64,000 nt of DNA from Manis javanica (GCF_040802235.1 NC_133169.1:47127034-47191033), one strand, 5' to 3'. Counted from the first letter of the stretch, positions 11,674 through 24,469 are shown. A program made the numbers and translations. Notes: generated by a model from the sequence alone, not told the origin.

Positions 11674-12473
11674 GTTGATAGGTGCTTTTGACTGTCAGCT
11701 GGGAGGGCCAAACTTTCCACTTGCTACTGGCCTTTCTTTACTGGGACAACTACGACCCCTAGTGGCTTGTGTTGGGCAATTGCATGTAGACTGGGTCTCT
11801 ATATCTTGCCCGGCAATATGGAGGAAGCTCCCTTGCTGTGGGTGGGTGTGGCCCACCTCAGGCTGCTTCTCTGCTTTGGCAGGGCCCTGGAGGGGTAATG
11901 GACGGGGGGCTGTTTGGTTGTTTAGTTCTGTGAGGGGTCTCAGAGCTGTTGCCCAGGGGTTTAGAGCACCCAGTTTTCCCTGTAATTTCCAGCTGCTGGA
12001 CTGTGACCTGTGTTTTTTCCATCTGCATTCTTGTCCCTTTAAGTCTTTCAAAAAGCACTCGCTCTTCTTTGTCACAGGGGCATCAGCTTTGGAACCTGCT
12101 CAGAGGTCTTGCTGCCCTGTTTACCTAGTTTCCAGCCCTCCATGCATGCACTGTGTCTGTGCTCTGGTGCAGATGGCTAGGGCTGGGTGTTTAGCAGTCC
12201 TGGGCTCCCTCTCCCTCCCTGCTCTGACTCCTCTCTTCCCGCTGGGAACAGGGGTGAGAGGCACTCGGGTCCCACCAGGCTGGGGCTTGTATCTTACCCC
12301 CTTCACCAGGTGCTGGGTTCTCACACGTGTGGATGTAGTCTGGCTGTTGTTCTGTGTCTTCTTTTCTTTCTTTTAGGATTAGTTGTATTTATTGTATTTT
12401 CAAAAATATGTATGTTTTTGGGAGGAGATTCCCACTGTCCTACTCACGCTGCCATGTTGACCCTGCCTATGAG

Positions 12474-14560
12474 TTTGATAGTTTTATGGCTTAAATTCAT
12501 GTACTTAATCAATTTTGAGTTTATTTTTGTGTATGCAGTTTGATAATAATTCAGTTTCATTCTCTTGTATGTAGCTGTCCAGTTTTGCCAACACCAGCTT
12601 TTGAAGAGGCTGTCATTTCCCCATTTTATATTCATGGCTCCTTTAACATATATTAACTGCCCTATAAGTGTGGATTTATATCTGCTCTCTCTGTTCTATT
12701 CCATTGGTCTATGGGTCTGCTCTTGTACCAAATTATCTTGATTACTGGTGTCTTTGTAGTACAGCTTGAAGTCAGGGAGCATAATCCTCCCCACATTATT
12801 CTTCCTTCTAAGGGTTGCTTTGTCTTTTGTGGTCTTTTGTGGTTCCATATGAATTTTAGAAGGATTTGTTCTAGTTTGTTGAAGAATGCTGTTGGTATTT
12901 TGATAGGGATTGCATTGAGTCTGTGGATCACTTTAGGCAAGATGGCCATTTTGACAATATTAATTCTTCCTGTCCGCGAGTATGGGATGTAGTTCCATTT
13001 ACTTGTATCTTCTTTAATTTTTCTCATGAGTGTCTTGCACATTTCATGGTATAGGTCTGTCATCTCCTTGGTTTGGTTTATTTCTAGGTAATTTTTTCTT
13101 TTCAGTGCAATTGTAAATGGAGTTGTTTTCCTGATTTCTCTTACTGTTAGTTCATCATTAACATATAGGAATGCAGCAGATTTCCCTGTATTAATTTTGT
13201 ATCTTGCAAATTTGCTGAATTTATTTATTTGCTCTGGTAGTTTTTTGTGGATTCTTTTGTGTTTTCTATGTACAATATCATGTCATCTGCAAACAGTGAC
13301 AGTTTAGCTTCTTTACTAATCTGGATGCCTTTAATTTCTTTATGTTGTCTGATTGCTGTGGCTAGGGCCTCAAGGACCATGTTGAATACAACTGGGAGAG
13401 TGATCATCCTTGTCTTGTTTCCGATCTTAGAGGAGAAGCTTTTAGCTTCTCATTCTCAAATATGTTGTCTTTGGGTTTGTTGTATGTGGTTTTCTTCTTC
13501 CTTCTCTACTCTTTATATATTAGGTGCCATATTCTGTGCTCTTTGTGTATCCCTTGACTAACTTTGTGAGTAGTTGATTTAACTTTGCATTTTCTTAGTA
13601 ATTAATTGAACTTCTTCCTTTACTGTGGTTTTATTTTCTCTGGTGACAGCTATTTAGCCTTAGAAGCACTTTCATCTATGGCAGTCCTTTTAAAATACAC
13701 TGTGGAGGTGGTTTGTGAGAGGTAATTTTCCTCAAATTTTGCTTATCTGGAAATTTTTTAATCACTGCTTAAATTTAAATTATAATCTTGACAGGTAGAG
13801 TATTCATGGTTGGAGGCCTTTCTGTTTCATTGCACTGTATATATCAGGCTACTCCATTCTGGCCTCTAAAATTTCTTCTGAGAACTCTGCTTATAGCATA
13901 ATAGGCTTTCATATGCATGATGTTTTCTCTCTCTCTTTTGCTGCCTTTAATACTCTGTCCTTGTCCTTGATCTGTGATATTTTAACTATTATATGTCTTG
14001 GTTTTGTATTCCTAGATTTCATTGTGTTGGGAGATTTCTACACTTTTATGACTTGAGAGACTATTTTCTTCCCAAGATTGGGAAAGTTTTCAGCAATTAT
14101 TACCTCAAAGAGACTTTGTCTCTTTTTCTCTCTTCTTCTTCTTCTGGTTCCCCTATAATGCAAATATTATTCCATTTGGATTGTTCCCATGCTTCTCATT
14201 TTTCTTTAATTCCTAGAGATCCTTTTTTTCTCTCTGTGCTTCAGCTTCTTTGTTTTTATATTCTCTAATTTCTATCCCATTTATCATTTCCTCTACTTCA
14301 TCTAATCTACTTTTAAATCCCTCCATTGTATGTTTTATTTCAGCTACTGTATTTTTCAGTTTCTATCCCTTTCTTGAAGTCCTCCTTAGATTTTGAGCAT
14401 TTTTCTGTAGCTCCATAAGCATGTTTATGATTTTTATTTTGAAATCTTTATCAAGAAGAATGCTGACTTCAGTTTCACTTAGCCATCTTTGTGGCATCTG
14501 CTGAAATTTTTTTAAACAAATTTTTTGCCATTTCATTTTTCTAGTGATTCCTATGGAATA
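12474..14560 (-). mobile_element. Old L1, 5' part (minus), second half of a split element
   Basis: It starts at the ORF2 position where the 4200-5490 fragment ends and continues antisense through ORF2 (133-codon frame 13063-12662; [11 protein letters not shown] in 13407-13225). It then jumps near 13450 straight to the ORF1 3' side, so about 2 kb of the 5' half of ORF2 is deleted relative to the intact-length copy. ORF1 sequence follows to about 14560. It is heavily mutated. Confidence 0.7.
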
Positions 14561-14884
14561 GTAACTGAGTATGCAGCACCCTCTAGTTTTACGTCACCCA
14601 TTGATAATTTCAACATGAAAAAACAAATATGATTAAGACTTTTGTTTCAGGGCTATAATTAATAGAAATAGTCCCTCTCAGTTAAATTAAGTCACTCTTC
14701 CTTTGCAAAATTTTAGTCTCATGAAGAGGAACCCATCATCCAGTAATATAGAAATCATATATATTGTTTTATTCCATCAGTATTTGAAAACAGATCCATT
14801 TCCACATGTTAGAAATTATAAGATTTATATAAAGTTTCAAAACAAAAGTGTATTTACTTTTCTCAATAAAAAGTCATGGGCAAT

Positions 14885-15640
14885 GCCAGTCAGGGCTCAG
14901 CCAAGAACATTCCAGCACCATGCCATCCAAAGTCCAAGACAGGGAGGGGCAGCCTCACCCACCCAGGGCCCAGGGCAGCCACAGAACATTCTGTGTGGCC
15001 CATGCAGGCTGCATGCCAACCACGTGTGCAGATACACCCACAAGCTCGTGTGGGGAGGCGAATAGTCATGCTGACTTGAGAAGATCCCACGTTGGCAGCT
15101 CAAGGCCAATGCAGAAATAAAACCGCATTCTTACTTCCAAAAACTGGCCTCCTTTCCTATTCCTGTACTTTTAGCCACACTGATCCCAGGGATAAACACA
15201 TTCTGATGATTCATTTGCACACCCACAGCATTGGTCTCCTGCATCATTTATGCTGTTGTGAGAGCATGAGGCTGAGGGGATATTCCTTTAATTTCCTGCT
15301 TTAGAGCAGAGGATACTAGCTGGAGAGGCCCTCCATCTTTCCCAACACCCTAAATAAGGGTCACACCTACAGACCTGAATGACCCTGGAGCCTTCTAGAA
15401 AAAGCAAATGGGATTTTTAGGTCTGCAAAACAATTCTGTATGATACTGTAATAGTGGGCAAACAATATGTTTGTCAAAACCCATAGAATGTACAACACAA
15501 ACATTGAGCCGCATATGGGATGGGGTGGGGCAAGAAAGCATGTGGGAACCCTCTGTACTTTCAACTCAGTTTTTCTGTAAACCTAAACCTGCTCTAAAAA
15601 ATTAACATCTGTTTATTTAAAAAAAACTGTTTTTCCAAAA
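14885..15640 (+). mobile_element. Retroinsertion present only in block B copy 1
   Basis: About 756 bp flanked by an imperfect 17-bp target duplication (AAAAAGTCATGGGCAAT at 14868-14884 and AAAAAGTAATGGGCAAT at 15641-15657), with A-rich runs at its 3' end. The paralogous site (about 38250) lacks it. The last 250 bases resemble an L1-type 3' end ('acctaaacctgctctaaaaa'). The GC-rich first 250 bases are unrecognised. It may be a chimaeric retrocopy. Confidence 0.6.
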
Positions 15641-16379
15641 AAAAAGTAATGGGCAATATAATTGAGGAAATAGCATCTAGAACTAATAGAATGGACAGAA
15701 GAATAAGTCAAGGATAATAATAATTACCCTTTTGCTCCTCCAGTTCTGTCTGCCTGTCTGGTTGAACCCACCATCCAATTATTTTTCAGAGCCTCACACA
15801 CATGGGCAAATAGAGTGTGGCCAGTTTAAGTGAATAAAGAGAAGGGAGATGACATCACCCCTTGTTTCATGGCCCCTGTTGGAGGAGCTGATACAGTGTG
15901 TGTGGACCAGTCCCCTTGGACCTTGAAGAGGCATGCAGCCAACAGACCTAAGCAAGGCAATCAATATTTCAGTTGCAGTTATCTGGTTTTCTCCTTATGC
16001 CTTTTAAGAAATCTCCTTTTGTTATTAAATGCAATTCATTCATACCACATTGTAATCGATATTTAAATTAATCTAAAAAATCCCCATTGTTAATCAATTC
16101 TTGTCTAAAATATATGACCTACTTTACATTTGTTCTACAAAACAAATATATGTTTGAGATATGAGGACATAATCTCTAATAATTCTTTAAACATTTTTTA
16201 AATATTCATTCTTATCATCACAGCTATAGACTGATTTCTTTACAATAATTAGTGTATCTAAGGAAGCACCAATAATTAGGACTGTGGTAGAGATTTACAA
16301 GGAGGGTGTCTGCTTCAGATCGTTGTCTTTATCTCTCCTCAGGGCATGATTATTTGTACTTTTCTTCATTCACTTACAG

Positions 16380-17300
16380 TCTATGCTACATTACGTATGT
16401 AATCTTTTCATTTTTCTATTTGTCTCTTTGTAAACACACATAAACTATATCATCTCAACCATTTTTAAGTGTACAGATCAAAGGTATGATGTGAATTCAC
16501 ATGGGAGGCCATCTACACCATCCCTCACCAGAACTTTCATTTTCAAACTATAACTCTATACCTATCACATAATAATTTTCTCAATTTTCTTTCCTTCATT
16601 CTCTTTCAATAACCATTACACTTTTTGTCTTTATGACTAAGAACACTCAAAGTAACTTGTATAATTGAAATCATGCAGGTTTTGTATTATTGTGACTGGC
16701 TCATTCACTTAGCATATTATCCTCAAAATTCATCCACATTTCAGCACATTCCAGAAGACATTACACCCCTGTGTTTACTGCCACATTGTTTACAGATGTT
16801 CCTTCATTTTAAGGTAATATTCCATCATGTGTATTTTCAACATTTTGCTTATCCATTTATCCTTCAAAGGACACTTGTGTTGAACTCATTTCTTAGCTAT
16901 TATGCATAATGCTGATAGGAACAAGAATTCAGAACTACTGTTTCAAGAACCTGCTTTCAATATTTTTGGGAAGTGGAATCCAGGCACATCCTAGAAGTGG
17001 AATCCTAGAAGTGGAATGCAGCAACATATTGTAATTAATGTTTAACTTGGGGGGAATCCCCAGACTCTTGTCCAGAGCAAATGCACCATTTTACATTCCC
17101 ACAACCATGCACAGCAGTTCCTCTTCTCCACATCCTCACCAGCACTGGTTCTTTTCTGTCTTTGATAACAGCTACTCTAATGGGTTTTCAATGGTCTGTC
17201 ATTCCAGTTTTGGCTGCCTTTGGTATCAGCATAATGCCAGCCTCATAAAATCAGTTTGAATGTATTCCTACCTCTGCAACATTTTTGGAAATGTTTGAGA
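16380..17300 (-). mobile_element. Old L1 3' end (minus) within block B
   Basis: Antisense L1 tail features in order: 'aactataactctatacctat', a 'tcattcacttagcatattat' stretch, and 'cttagctattatgcataatg'. A second copy sits at 39100-39960 in the duplicate, so the insertion predates the duplication. Confidence 0.6.
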
Positions 17301-17339
17301 GGAATGTATATATACATGTATATATTTTTTTGTTAAAGC

Positions 17340-18230
17340 ATAGGTGATATTAAATATTGCATTTGTTTCAGTTAAGTCACAAGAATGATTTGACAGTTAC
17401 ACACATTATTAATCCTGACCCAAACTAGTGTAGTTACTATAAGTTAACATAGAAAAAGAGGCTGCACATTGATAATCATCAGGAAAATGCAAATCAGAAC
17501 TGCAGTGAGGTGTGACCTCACAGCAGTCAGAATGGCCACTATCTAAAATATAAGAAATAACAAGTGTTGGCAAGAATGTGCAGAAAAAGGAACAATCATA
17601 CACTGTTGCTGGGAATACCAATTGTTACAGACACTGTGGAAAGCAGTATGGAGGGTCCTCAAAAACTAAAAATAGAAATACCAGATGAACGCATATCTCC
17701 ACTTCAAGGGATTTACCCAAAAACAAATTATCTGATTCAAAAAGATGTATGCAGCCCTGTATTTATTGCCCCATTACTTACAATAACCAAAATATGGAAA
17801 CAGCCAAGCATCCATTAATAGATGAGTGGATGAATATTAGGCAGTACATGTATGCAATGGAATATTCTGTCAGAAAATGGAAAGAAATCTTGTCATTTGG
17901 GACAACATGGATTGACCTAGAGAGCAGTATGTGAAATGAGATAAACAGGTGAAGAAAGATAAATAACATGATTTCATTCATATGTGGAGTCTCAAAACAA
18001 AAAAGCAAAATAAACAAAAGAGCAGTGGGGTCACAGACACTGAGAAGTGACTGGTGTGACTACAGGGAGGGGCAGGGAGGTGGGGGAGGCTGGCGAAGGT
18101 CACAGAGGAGAGCAAAAATCTTGGTCATAAGTTGGTCATAGATACTTATATCAAATCATCACATATACATCTGAGACTTATGCAATGTTAATTGTCAGTT
18201 ATATCTCAATAAAACTGCAAGAAATTAAAA
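17340..18230 (+). mobile_element. L1 3' end (plus) within block B
   Basis: Sense L1 tail: 'gaaaatgcaaatcagaactg', 'cagtcagaatggccactatc', an 'aacaagtgttggcaagaatg' stretch, and a terminal 'tatatctcaataaaactgca'. It is shared with 40070-40965, so it is also older than the duplication. Confidence 0.7.
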
Positions 18231-19237
18231 TGAAATTTGAGAAACTGGAAAAAATAAGATAGCATTAAAGTAAGATAGATTTCATGTATGTAACAAAAGA
18301 AAGTATACAAATCAGTAATCTTATGAACAGAGGTCAAGACAAAGTTGTGAAGGAAATATACTTAATGTTATTTTCAACCATAATACTGACTAGTGTATTG
18401 TCTTTGACAAATAAATTCAACTATTAGTTTCAGAATGTTTATCAATGAAAAATAAAATAAAAGAGTATTTCACAAATTTTTCTTGAACTTTAAGTGAGAA
18501 AGTATATATATTCATATATACATGAACATATTTCATAGTCAAGAATTTATTAGTGCTGTTGGGGTTTGTGATTATTTTTAATATCAATTAAGCTTTTAAT
18601 ACATATTAACATTAACAGTAAAAGATTATTTTTAAGACATAAGAAAAAATCCAAAAATTTTTGCAGGGCTATCCATTAGCTGCTTTTGCTCTCTTAACTG
18701 TATTCCTCATCAGTCTCAGAGGGGATTTGTCAAAAGAAAAAGCATCCACTCAATTGGCGCATAGTAACGCCAGGGATGACACCACTCTCCTACTTAATTG
18801 TACACCTAACCTGGACGTGCCCCATTAGCCCATCTGGATGGGATGAGAAACATCACCTGGTGGTAGTTTCAACCACAGACGTAGACAACTGCAAGGGGAA
18901 AGGGTAATTACTGTTTTCAACTGTTCTCACACATTCTATTAGCTGAAAGAGTTTTCTCGATTTTGACCTGTCTGTATTTAAGAAGGAAAGCATACATGCT
19001 TTTTCTTATGAATCTCTCTGTATTGCATGTATTTACTGCAATATATTAGGAAACATGTCTTTGTTTTCCAACATTTTCTGGGAAAAGGAATTTATGCATT
19101 CATCCCCATTTACTGGATGATGCATTTCCTTTTCTTGAGATTGAAATTTATAGAGGAAGAGCTACTATTTTACTTGGTGTGGGGATGATTTCTGAGGTTT
19201 ATAAAACACTAGAAACAAGGGTCTCCATCATTTATAG

Positions 19238-19249
19238 TTCCCTGGGAAA
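19238..19249. promoter_or_regulatory. Candidate O/E (EBF) site upstream of OR-B
   Basis: TTCCCTGGGAAA is a near-palindromic match to the Olf/EBF core TCCCNNGGGA, a known element of OR promoters. It lies about 2.8 kb 5' of the coding exon, and a TAATTA homeodomain-type core lies about 330 bases further upstream (near 18905). OR genes commonly have non-coding 5' exons at such distances. No transcription start is visible, so this is a candidate only. Confidence 0.3.
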
Positions 19250-21922
19250 GCTGACATGGGCGCCTGTCACCAGGTCGTCTCCCATGGAGGGGAGGCCATG
19301 CTGTCAAGAGACCTGAGGCAGAGGCACAACCTGCAGGGCCCAATCATGAGCTGAGATGAGTTCTCACTCTGCTTGGTTTGTGCATTAGGCAGATAACCTG
19401 AGAACCTGAAGCTTTTATCATGTAAAAGGACAAAGTAAGATGAGTAGGTGCCTCATAGGCTCCTGGGAAGGATGGAATGTGGTGAGCATTAGGACAATTC
19501 CTGGAATGCCATCAGCTTCAAATAAAGATTTGGCATATGCCACAGACACTATCCATGACCTCAAGTTAAATATGCACTAAACTGCTGTCATGAAACTCAG
19601 GGAATTGCATCACAGTAAGTCTGCATGGGGTGGGTGCAGCTGCTGAGGGTGGTGCAGACACGGCTCCCTTCTGTCTGTGTCCCAGGTGGGCTGCTTGCTG
19701 TGGCCTAGTGATGCTGATTCCCATTTACTGAAGTGCAGCAGAGATTTGCCCAGTGACCCCAAATACCCTTCCAGTCTCCCTCCACTCACTCAGCAAACAG
19801 GTGAAGGTCTCGCATGATTGGTATTTCCACTAGCCCTCATTTAATTTGACCACAAGTATAGACTGGCAAACAGGTCTGTTTTGCAATTAACTGGACTGTT
19901 TTTAACTTTTCACAGAGCTCAGGATCCATATGCCAGTGAAGGTGCTATTTGAAAGGATAATTTTCTAACACAATATGTCCATATTTCTTGGATATTTACA
20001 TTAAGAAATTGAAATAACTGTCAGTGTTGTCAGCTGCTTTAACACCCTGAATAAATTCAATTTGTTAACAAATTGATTATAGTAATTAACATTTGTAATT
20101 AATGCAATAGGATAAAATATATTTGACATGTGAAATATATTTGGGAAATAACCCTGAAATGTAGCCGCCTCTCAACTCTTTCCAGAAAAAAAGAGCCCAT
20201 ATTTCCCCCTTTACTACATTTTAACTTGTCAGAAACTGAAAATCTGCAGAGATCTAATCTTCATGAGAAAATACAGATAAACTATTAGTGATTCCCTTAA
20301 GAAAGATCAGGTATCTTTTGCATCTATCATTCATTTTATTTATATTGTAGTTATTTTAAAATTCTACACTAAATCATATTTATATAACATTTGTTCCTGA
20401 ATAGGCTGATTGTGACCTTCCTATGTGTAATGAATTTTAATTTGTCTCTGATTCATCTTCAGATGAATCAGAACCTGCCCGTGAGCAGCAGGACTGAGGG
20501 GCCAATGGGGAACTGGAGTCAGGAATCTCTCCGTGTTACTCCATTTTCCTCATTGCATCTCAGTTTCCATGAAAATTATCTTCTGTGACATTAAAAAAAA
20601 ATTAGGAAAAACAAAAGCTTGTCCAATTAATATCAATGACCTTCTAAACCCTATTCATTGTCCCCTGATATTTACAGCAAATGGTAGAAGTTTTAAGATG
20701 ATGAATTGTAACTTGGAAAAATATGGACTACACAGAAGAAAAATGGATATCAGAATAAAGTTCTGCTTAACCAGGACTAAAATAAGAAATATATATGTGC
20801 ATATTTATTTATATTTATATACTGGTGTTTATTAATTTAAATTTTTATAATTATAAAAATTATATATGTCCATATACACATGTAAGTATGTATAATAAAG
20901 TATAAACATATAGACAAATTTATGCATAAATTATTTAGGCACAAAGAAATTATGAAATATAAATTATCTAAAACATATATAGATACCAAAACTGGTGAAC
21001 TGACCTAACAGTGCATCTTATATCACCAGACAAGAAGAGCAAAAGCCCTCGCTTATGTATATTCTGCACAATTCTCTCTCTATATATTAATTATTTAAAA
21101 TAGTGGTATATATGTGTATTCACTGTAACTGGTCATTATCTAACCACTTCCATAAGTTTAGTTCATTTATTCCTAACCATGCCTGACATAATTGTGCTTG
21201 CCCTCATTTTATGTAGAGTGGACAGGGGGATAGGGGTGCAGGATAAGCTGAACCCACAGCTGCAGTATGGCTTCAGAGTCTGGGCTCCTAATGTTGCCCC
21301 TAGGATGTCTAAAGGGTTCCTTGGTGAGGACCACAGGTAACTTCTGAATATACAGATCAACCCACCCAACTACACTGCTTCAACGTGTGACCCAGTCTCA
21401 CAGGCACAATGGGCTCAAATATTCATATGGATTATCTCAAACTGTGATTCAGTTACTTTTTAAGTTATTTTAAATATTAAAGTATAATTGATATGTAACA
21501 TTATATTAGTTTCAGTTATACAATGTCATGACTCAGTATTTGCATACATGGTGAAACATAAAGTATTTTATATGGAATACAACTTCAAGAATTTTTGAGA
21601 TCCTAATTGCTTCTTTACACCAGAGATGTTAATAAAATTCTGAGTCCTTATAATGAAAATTTTAGGAGACTGTGATATCCCTTTTTTAGTAATTCACTGT
21701 TGTGTCTGCATAGACCCATGACTGCAAATTTCTCTAATTGATAAATATGTCATGAGGTCATCTAATAACCATGAACTTTGACAACTTCACAAGTGACCAG
21801 TTATTTTGTCTCACAATTTTGCACAATTAATCTTTTGGGATATTCATGGAATTAAAGTTAACGTTTAACCCCTAATTCTCCAGAACCATGGGGTTTCCTC
21901 CACTTAACATGACTGGGTTGAT

Positions 21923-21975
21923 TCACACATACACACACAAACACACCAATACACACACACATGCAAACACACACT
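21923..21975. repeat. Interrupted (CA)n microsatellite
   Basis: An imperfect CA tract about 70-120 bases upstream of the OR-B start, broken by T, AA and TG interruptions. The duplicate site (56429-56481) holds a purer tract. Confidence 0.9.
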
Positions 21976-22060
21976 AAATAGTCATTCAGCAGGTGGCATC
22001 TCATGAGTGATTCATTATGTCTCTCCTTCATGGGCCAGGTGAAATCATGGAGGACACCAC

Positions 22061-22996
22061 ATGGATGGCCAACCACATAGGAGGTCAGGGTTCATCCTAC
22101 TGAGAATCTTGAGTCAATTCCAATACCCAGCCCACCTTTGTGTGGTCATTTTCCTAGTTTTCCTGATGGCCTTGCCTGGAAACACCATCCTGATCCTTCT
22201 CATATGCTCTAATGTCCGCCTCCACATCCCCATGTACTTTTCCATCAGCCAGTTGTCTCTCATGAATGTGGCGTACATTTCTGTCACTGTGCCTAAGATG
22301 CTCATGGACCGGGTCATGGGTGTGAACATGATCTCAGCCCCCGGATGTGGGATGCAGATGTTCCTCTATTTGACACTGGCAGGTTCAGAATGTTTCCTTC
22401 TGGCCACCATGGCCTATGAACGCTATACAGCCATCTGCCATCCTCTCCGTTACCCTGTCCTCATGAACCACAGGGTGTGTGTCCTCCTGGCATCTGGCTG
22501 CTGGCTCCTGGGATCAGTGGATGGCTTCTTGTTCACTCCCATCACAATGACCTTTCCCTTCTGCAGATCCCGGGAGATCCATCATTTCTTTTGTGAATTT
22601 CCTGCTGTATTGAAGCTCTCCTGCTCAGACACCTCCATGTATGAGACACTCATGTACCTCTGCTGCGTCCTCATGCTGCTCATCCCTGTGACCATCATTT
22701 CAGGTTCTTACTACTTCATCCTCCTCACCATCCACACGATGAACTTGGCAGAGGGCTGGAAGAAGGCCTTTGCCACCTGCTCCTCCCACACAACTGTGGT
22801 CACCCTCTTCTATGGGGCTGCCATGTACAATTACATGCTCCCCAGCTCCTACCACAGCCTTGAGAAGGACATCGTGGTGTCTGTCTTTTACACCATACTC
22901 ACTCCTGTGCTAAATAGTCTAAGGAATAAGGATGCTATGGGGGCTCTGAAGAAAATGTTGAATGTGGGACCTGTCTTTCAAGAAACCATGCAGTAG
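22061..22996 (+). CDS. OR2T-like: Olfactory receptor, OR2T-like (OR-B), probably impaired
   Basis: A 311-codon open frame with class II OR motifs: [29 protein letters not shown] (DRY is ERY), [11 protein letters not shown]. Two lesions matter. First, the ancestral start by comparison with OR-C is the ATG at 22047, but one base is missing about 12 codons in (AGGAGG against AGGAAGG), so that frame closes at a TGA. An ATG at 22061 in another frame reads into the receptor and restores the frame with a changed, slightly shorter N-terminus without a glycosylation sequon. Second, 12 bases are missing at about 22914, which removes PLIY from the TM7 NPLIY motif in frame. Loss of NPxxY should disturb folding or activation, so this may be a pseudogene despite the open frame. 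Confidence 0.85.
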   Translation: MDGQPHRRSGFILLRILSQFQYPAHLCVVIFLVFLMALPGNTILILLICSNVRLHIPMYFSISQLSLMNVAYISVTVPKMLMDRVMGVNMISAPGCGMQMFLYLTLAGSECFLLATMAYERYTAICHPLRYPVLMNHRVCVLLASGCWLLGSVDGFLFTPITMTFPFCRSREIHHFFCEFPAVLKLSCSDTSMYETLMYLCCVLMLLIPVTIISGSYYFILLTIHTMNLAEGWKKAFATCSSHTTVVTLFYGAAMYNYMLPSSYHSLEKDIVVSVFYTILTPVLNSLRNKDAMGALKKMLNVGPVFQETMQ

Positions 22997-24469
22997 GAAA
23001 CTTTGATATTAATGTGCTAAGTATTCTGTCGACACATCATAAGTTTAGAAACTTATAGTAGAATTATTATTTAGACTTGTATAATTTTCACATATCTTTT
23101 AAGAATTGTTTCCATGTAGTAGAAAACTCTACAATTTATAACCCTTCTCTATTCAAAATGGATTATACAATCGTTATTTGTGTTACATTTACTGAGTTGA
23201 TAACTGCACTATCTGTAGAAGAATATCCATATTCTTAGAAATATATGACAAAAATATTTAGAGGGAAAATATGAGAAACTACAATATTGATTTAAATGAT
23301 AGAAAAGGCACAAGAGAGAGGGAAGTGATAAAGCAAAAAAGGTAGAATGTTAATAACTGGAGAGTTTTGGTGAAGAGAACATGGGTATTGTCTGTACCAC
23401 TCATATCCATTCTACTTTACCATAAATGTAAAATTGTTCCATATAAATGGTTACAATTTCAATCCTCCCTCCTTTTTTTGAGTTGTTATTGTTTCCCATT
23501 CTTGTGTCTGCATCCTGTTTGGTGGCAGTGTATGTGATATACTCTCTTTTAAAAATTCTCCTTTGACCATGCCCCAGTATTACCAAGGCTGTCACCTGCA
23601 TGATTTTATTTTGTCTGCCTCATCCCACATTTTCCAACAAAGACATCAAGTGGTGATTAATATTCCCCAGCAAGCAGATGTTTTAGGGCCAAGTGAAAAC
23701 TATAAGCTCATAGTTGGAATATGAATTGGTGAAGGCCCCTTGCATGAGGCGACATCAGAGTTAAGTTTTGAGGTATATAATATTTACACAAAGGAAGAAA
23801 GCAAAGAGTCAAACTCATTTATTGAATCAATTACACAACATATATGTCTTATGTCATATTAATATCCAAAAATCTCAGTGTTAGACGGTGACTAGATGTT
23901 ACCTCAGTGGAGTGTAGGAGGCTGGATCATGGAGAACTTGCTCAGAGACAAGATACCCCAGAAAAGCATGAGCAGCAGACACACAGGTATCCAAGCAGGG
24001 AAAGGAAATATTCCAGTGGCCCTTCCTTTCATGCTTTATATTATAGACTCGTGCCTTAGCCTTCTGTGATCTAGAAGTTTACAAACAGTTTTGAAAAGAC
24101 CAGAACAGCACTTTAGTAATGTTGAATAGATAGCAATCAATTGGTGAAGTGAACAGTGGAGGTCAGGGGAGCAGGTGAGTGTGGACGGGGAGCTGAACGG
24201 TGTTGGTCTATGTGCACCTGGACACGCTGAGCACCAAGAAAGCCTGTGCGGAAGGTTATTTGGAGTGTGTGGGGCCTTGGACCTGCTTCACAAAGCCACA
24301 GACATGGTTGCACACTGACCATGATTAGCTGATGACTGTAAACTATGGATCTATAGTGTTTGGGGAGACAACGTGGAGCAATTTCCAATATTTTTGTCAC
24401 AGTAAAACAGAACTAATAAAATATGCATTCTTCTAATCTAAGTAATTGAAAAGCACATGTTTCACTTCT

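Larger units (their letters stand above)
6438..12473 (-). mobile_element. Near full-length L1 with 5'UTR, ORF1, ORF2, 3'UTR
   Basis: About 6.0 kb, minus strand. The 5' end near 12473 begins with a GGCAGGGTCAACATGGCAGC motif that holds an AACATGGC YY1-like site, as is typical of L1 promoters. The 5'UTR spans about 11674-12473, ORF1 about 11673-10790, and ORF2 about 10642-6910. The 3'UTR ends in an A-rich tail (plus-strand T-rich run 6438-6461). It is the best preserved L1 in the window. However, both reading frames are broken, so it is not autonomously competent as read here. Confidence 0.85.
14570..18230. repeat. Segmental duplication block B, copy 1
   Basis: It aligns in direct orientation with 37960-40970: same order of unique sequence, an antisense L1 3' end and a sense L1 3' end, with scattered substitutions and small indels. 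Copy 1 is longer mainly because of the retroinsertion at 14885-15640. It runs directly into block A copy 1. Confidence 0.75.

Noticed and set aside
11531-12376. A 281-codon plus-strand frame antisense to L1 ORF1 and 5'UTR
   Set aside because: Composition is Cys/Leu/Pro-rich, it has no domain, and it is the reverse of L1 sequence. Antisense L1 frames (such as primate ORF0) exist, but the corresponding plus-strand region at 27780-28715 does not keep the same frame.
21923-21975. CA repeats as part of a CRISPR-like or regulatory array
   Set aside because: They are simple microsatellites in a mammalian genome, with no spacer structure.
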